NCBI GenBank assembly: GCA_964471825.1
Contig: CAYYKD010000015.1
Coordinates: forward strand, 1 to 64,000
Direction: 5' to 3'
From: CAYYKD01 sp964471825
GTDB taxonomy: Bacteria; Spirochaetota; GWE2-31-10; CAYYKD01
DNA length: 64,000 nt
In this document: piece by piece, positions 61,301-64,000 of the stretch
Numbering within the stretch: the stretch's first letter is position 1
Layout of the letters: every line of letters begins with the position of its first letter
Position numbers and translations under genes: made by a program
Notes under the pieces: generated by a model
Told to the model about the DNA's origin: nothing
Database searches by the model: none
What the model saw: the letters and a program-made list of their open reading frames with translations, nothing else

Positions 61301-63134
61301 CATACTTGAATTTGATGAGACCGGTATCGGTGAGCAGACCACAATCTACATCGATGAGTTCTACCTTGATAAACCTATAGCCTTTGCAGGTGGAATGCAT
61401 AGAAATACATTTACATATTCTGATAAAAATCTATCGATTAAAACCGGTAAATTTGAGATCTTCTCAAATCCCTTAGTGAAGGTGTCAACCTCAATTACAA
61501 CAGAAAATTTTCTGGAAACAAATTTTTTTAAGCAATCGGATTTTCTGATAAAAAATAATATCTTGCTTGATTTTACATTCCTAACCATAAAGTGGCTGGT
61601 TACATCTGACTTAATATTTAGCTATGATCAGAGTCTTCAGTTCAGAAATCCCTATGAGTCATTTAGATTTAGATTAGATAGGAGACAGACTGATATCCCA
61701 TTCTTTTTTTCCATAAACTATAACTATAAAAAGAATGAACAATACTCATCATCAGATAAGGTTCTATTGGATAGAGCTGTATCTCGCGATTTTTCATATC
61801 TTGTTGGCTTTGCTATAAATTCAATATTTAAACTTGAACATGATCTTAAAACCCTTGCAACTCTTGAAGATAATAAAAAGACAGAGCTAAAGTCAGGGCT
61901 TCAATTGAATCTTGAAGTTGGTCCACTCAAATATTACGCTGCCTATAAGCTATCCTCAATATTGGAAAGAGATATACTCAAGGAAATCAAGTTGGTCTCA
62001 GGAGTTACTGCATTTGACAATTTTGTGTTTGTTTTTAAAGATGATTTTATTGGTCTGATAAGTCCGTCCCAAACGATTAATACAGGTTTTAACTCCAATC
62101 TATCATTTAAGGCGAGTGAGAATGCTTCCTATTTTAATGTAATAAAATTAGAAAATCAATTTGTCAGGCTAAATGATAGTATCGGGAAACTCTCTACTCT
62201 ATATAGGCAAGAATCCGGTTTTACTGCATCCGTACTAAGAGAACAATTAAACTATACTGTGTTTAAGTTTAGCTATTCACGAGAGATAAAGGAGCAGTTA
62301 TACACGACCTATGGCATGATTGATATTGGGAAATTCTACAATCTATCTGCCCGGTTAAACTCTGAGATGATCCGTCCAATACTATATCTCCCATTCTTCT
62401 CACTTCTTGAACGAGTTCTGGGTAAAAAAATCTTTGGCAGATCAGAGACCGACTATAATATCTTAGATGCGATTAATATTAATGCTGATTGGACAGAGTT
62501 TCTACCAAAAACCATCTTTGCTCCCAGGAGTGTTTTTTTTAGCTATGCAGAAACTTCTGCTGATATTATTGCGGCTGCCAAATCATCCGTTACAACCGGT
62601 CTATCAGCAAGTGCCGGATTTATTTCTGCTTTTTTAGAATCCTCTTCATTAACAATTTCATCATCATTTAAGATAGAGATATTTGCAAATAATATCATAA
62701 CTGCAACAACACTCATTTCCGGTTTTTCAATAGAGCCCGACACTACGACTTCAATTGAAAACTCACTCTCATATACTCTAGAAACCTCAGGAACTTTTAA
62801 CAGATTTGAAGTAACAAATATATTTGAAATGAAAAACAATTTTTCAAAAACATTCTATAGGAAAAATGAGAGTCTTGTAGAATCCGGTTTTGCACTTGAA
62901 ATAACTTCGATAGTTTATTCTAAGTTTTATCTTACCTCAAATATGTTGACCGACAAAACTGATACTCCATTCAGTATCTCATTGGAACCTGAAGCAGGAT
63001 ACAGATTTAATAAGTTCTTTACATTGAAGTTACAGAATAGATTTGGACTAGGCATTGATTATAACAGGACAAATAATGTTATCATTCAGAGATTTGGTTT
63101 AGAAATATCACTAACCGGCGTTTTTACATTTTAG
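58308..63134 (+). CDS. giant outer-membrane protein (about 1609 residues)
   Basis: Signal peptide (IIKFGLFLLILTISYSLSA) followed by a very long beta-rich chain. Residues ~30-560 are extended strands with repeated RxYxL/aromatic patterns (DYEADLKNGTIKFAKSVAGKN, YSVQINSTDYPVGGVS). ~660-1050 hold two jelly-roll-like segments (FDTLVAAIRAINISGQVNIYIDGG and GKWEQIEIDTTGINRGVF...QTTIYIDEFYLDKP). ~1060-1609 look like a transmembrane barrel ending FGLEISLTGVFTF with a terminal phenylalanine. Residues 779-790 DLNRDGILSGNE form a dockerin/EF-hand-like calcium loop. The layout distantly recalls SprA-type proteins, but I cannot assign a family. ATG 58308 has no strong ribosome site; coupling to the gene 7 bases upstream is likely. 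Confidence 0.72.
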   Translation: MVKIIKFGLFLLILTISYSLSAAVVLKDYNSDLNPDFLDKPKTLEKESKEKSLFSFVIGSHDTDLSLMGTWELKLGYGLGFTLFPELAWISTLPGYKEGIIFEQKRTLAVNWTSSKGFVLTGFINDQIEQSEFKFTYNHNNIFKSLFITNKFPDYVVNPYRSLQGGKFSDINFGMDWGADLYSGRFDIQFDSVKQVTDTFKGGKKEINGKLYASDYNRGIYYYLPDRNINRDIEVLISDPDGAIESANRTRFKALIFGTDYEADLKNGTIKFAKSVAGKNVLVYYSVQINSTDYPVGGVSAGLNGLYTGADFNFLAYPEYRTRLNNRDYLSLNFPANYSLFEIKNSYRVSAPSIEVMELKSSITDRAGLRVPGYTIIHDRYTGSLIVSLSDSEYRNVNSIYPFHGLVDIEKFYRSHSSPPKTDSPNFISFYYLSKSEGLTLSSKPVQGSIKVYLNGALLDNGKYSYDYTSSSVFVDYSLSDSDEIRITYVAEAEQTYNLTTTLKNEFSLGKYIKLIDSYWLKFPVKLWEDSYYNNLNSLEFLYSIELAGIFGKHIKSREGVVLEFNFSAGVSLLYPELKGITILEDFERELSGFKLNLHYQEWHPVELPVYGFDAVSLGTTYGKLYYRNLHVGQNLKSAIFTTLSDTTIQPEPYLDGNRIGPYSSFDGYYGEKNSLSLVSEFDLKQNEAVSFVYNLSNDKDVVNFSRFDTLVAAIRAINISGQVNIYIDGGNVSERFTQSDTTVQTEISDEGLSYRYKDVNGAYLLYRSKNDGVNLTNDLNRDGILSGNESNNDNLALFYNSETDQMAVSFTENEKKIINYNISNSQALDEGRGIRITIHSVDGARGSLVFNQLRFTETGFLYDKSLNGKADEVFPAEDPYLLARIFSVKNKTFDARIKAARSRERTLRIRLNDGDFFSAHKRFSSPADTSLFEKFGFFMMLSDNSSRNMRLKLIDTEGNLYEESILLSGLTAGKWEQIEIDTTGINRGVFNGFIEKIILEFDETGIGEQTTIYIDEFYLDKPIAFAGGMHRNTFTYSDKNLSIKTGKFEIFSNPLVKVSTSITTENFLETNFFKQSDFLIKNNILLDFTFLTIKWLVTSDLIFSYDQSLQFRNPYESFRFRLDRRQTDIPFFFSINYNYKKNEQYSSSDKVLLDRAVSRDFSYLVGFAINSIFKLEHDLKTLATLEDNKKTELKSGLQLNLEVGPLKYYAAYKLSSILERDILKEIKLVSGVTAFDNFVFVFKDDFIGLISPSQTINTGFNSNLSFKASENASYFNVIKLENQFVRLNDSIGKLSTLYRQESGFTASVLREQLNYTVFKFSYSREIKEQLYTTYGMIDIGKFYNLSARLNSEMIRPILYLPFFSLLERVLGKKIFGRSETDYNILDAININADWTEFLPKTIFAPRSVFFSYAETSADIIAAAKSSVTTGLSASAGFISAFLESSSLTISSSFKIEIFANNIITATTLISGFSIEPDTTTSIENSLSYTLETSGTFNRFEVTNIFEMKNNFSKTFYRKNESLVESGFALEITSIVYSKFYLTSNMLTDKTDTPFSISLEPEAGYRFNKFFTLKLQNRFGLGIDYNRTNNVIIQRFGLEISLTGVFTF

Positions 63135-63165
63135 AATTGCCCTAAATACCCTCTTGTTGCATTAT

Positions 63166-63195
63166 AAAATTATTAAAATGAAAATTATTAAAATA
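63166..63195. repeat. 15-bp tandem duplication
   Basis: AAAATTATTAAAATG is followed by AAAATTATTAAAATA (14 of 15 identical), between the giant barrel gene and the terminator. Confidence 0.75.
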
Positions 63196-63201
63196 TAAAA
63201 A

Positions 63202-63240
63202 AATGCCCATGAGAGATTAAATCCACCATGAGCATTATTT
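63202..63240. terminator. bidirectional Rho-independent terminator
   Basis: AATGCCCATG (63202-63211) pairs with CATGAGCATT (63227-63236) with one mismatch. An A-run lies to the left and a T-rich tract to the right, so it can serve both the giant barrel gene (+) and the symporter gene (-). Confidence 0.65.
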
Positions 63241-63321
63241 AGGTCTGAATGAATAAGTGCCTTTTTGCTTAACTCTGCGTCATTCTTCACCTTAAAATAA
63301 ATATTTTGTCTTAAAAAATAC

Positions 63322-64000
63322 TTATTTCCACTTACTTAGGTCAAGCTCTTTTTCAGATTTTGCAACAATTACTGTTCCTGCCAGATCTCCTGAAACATTA
63401 AGAAGAGTTCTTCCCATATCAAGGATTGCATCGATACCGAGTATTGCTCCATATGCAAGTGCTACGACTGTTCCCGGGGCAACCTTAATATTAATTGATT
63501 CTAGAACCATCAATAGCATGATAGCTCCGGCTCCCGGCACCCCTGCTGTTCCAATTGAAGCAAGAACTGCAGTCAATACAATTATACTCTGTTGAGAGAA
63601 TGATAGACTTAGGCCCATAGCATTTGATATGAATAAGGCACAGACTCCAAGATAGATCGCTGTTCCATCCATGTTAAGCGTTGCACCAAGCGGAAGTGTA
63701 AATGAACAGACATTTCTATGAACACCCATATTCTCTTCAGCATTTTTTAGAGAGATTGGTAGGGTTCCGCTGCTTGTTCTTGTAACAAATGCAGTGATCA
63801 TCGCCTCTCTGTTCATCTTAAAAAACTTAAAGAGGTTTAGTTTGTTTACGGTCAATAATGAACCATATACAAAGAACATATGGACAGCCATTGCTGAAAA
63901 AATAGTAACAGTTATCAGTAGAAGTGGTCCGAATGCTTTCAAACCTTGATCATAGAAAACCTGTGCTATCAATGCAAAGACCCCTATCGGTGCGTATTCC
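63322..64000 (-). CDS. dicarboxylate/amino acid:cation symporter, 5' end off-window
   Basis: C-terminal ~225 residues of a DAACS (GltP/DctA-type) symporter. EYAPIGVFALIAQV at the window edge, the substrate-binding serine-rich hairpin TRTSSGTLPISL, then SFTLPLGATLNMDGTAIYLGVCALF (the conserved NMDGT sodium motif), GTAGVPGAGAIMLLMVL and AILDMGRTLLNVSGDLAGTVIVAK. It imports glutamate, aspartate, C4-dicarboxylates or serine/threonine with Na+ or H+. The canonical serine-rich motif is S-S-S; T-S-S-G here fits related subfamilies. The frame stays open to position 64000. Confidence 0.92.
   Translation of the reverse strand, partial: EYAPIGVFALIAQVFYDQGLKAFGPLLLITVTIFSAMAVHMFFVYGSLLTVNKLNLFKFFKMNREAMITAFVTRTSSGTLPISLKNAEENMGVHRNVCSFTLPLGATLNMDGTAIYLGVCALFISNAMGLSLSFSQQSIIVLTAVLASIGTAGVPGAGAIMLLMVLESINIKVAPGTVVALAYGAILGIDAILDMGRTLLNVSGDLAGTVIVAKSEKELDLSKWK

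Overview
The window is AT-rich bacterial chromosome from a Gram-negative (diderm) organism, probably a spirochaete (Spirochaetota). The evidence is the number of predicted outer-membrane barrels and short lipoproteins, LolA-like proteins, an RlpA-SPOR protein, a FemABX-type aminoacyltransferase, a PilZ protein, large CACHE/PAS hybrid kinases and the MEP isoprenoid genes dxs and ispD. The phylum is inferred from gene content, not from a marker tree. Ten runs of exactly 10 N mark unresolved contig joins. At two of them the flanks overlap by 4 bases and collapse into one open frame.

Layout. 1-1.9 kb: truncated AAA-ATPase-like gene, a small membrane protein and tRNA-Val(GAC). 1.9-6.4 kb: HtpX protease, FemABX enzyme, a single-domain response regulator with an HPt-like partner that lacks the phospho-histidine, an AmrS-type radical SAM enzyme and a PilZ protein. 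6.5-9.4 kb: EamA transporter and dxs. 9.8-16.7 kb: operon of a large CNB-like protein, DUF47 protein, PiT phosphate transporter and CACHE-PAS hybrid kinase. 16.7-18.2 kb: small very AT-rich accessory block (VRR-NUC nuclease, LysE exporter). 18.2-19.6 kb: soluble CapD-type dehydratase.

19.8-28.3 kb is the most system-like stretch: a YtrA/GntR regulator with a palindromic operator at its own promoter, then a slipin, a LolD-type ATPase, two FtsX/LolE-type permeases, a LolA-like periplasmic protein, a third permease and an outer-membrane barrel. Together these could form a regulated inner-to-outer membrane lipid or lipoprotein route. 28.5-31.1 kb: ispD, a PksI-like enoyl-CoA hydratase, DUF2934 protein, RlpA. 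31.2-36.3 kb (minus): outer-membrane protein, solute-binding lipoprotein, a propeller protein fused to a degenerate NodB deacetylase domain, and a lipoprotein. 36.5-42.7 kb: membrane protein, endonuclease IV, Slt-type transglycosylase, PH-like membrane protein, REC-PAS-kinase-REC protein. 42.8-49 kb: MMPL exporter with LolA-like partner, three membrane proteins, glpK.

49.2-52.15 kb is a second AT-rich accessory block in decay: alpha/beta hydrolase lipoprotein, beheaded outer-membrane protein, CPBP protease, methyltransferase tail. 52.2-64 kb: ferredoxin-like DUF362 protein, priA, a divergent family-4 UDG, ftsY, a YD-like exported protein, a 1609-residue outer-membrane barrel and a truncated dicarboxylate symporter.

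Across the window, intergenic regions carry many unrelated short head-to-tail duplications (12-19 bp). Three genes start right where a good sigma-70 promoter predicts the transcript to begin, which suggests leaderless mRNAs.
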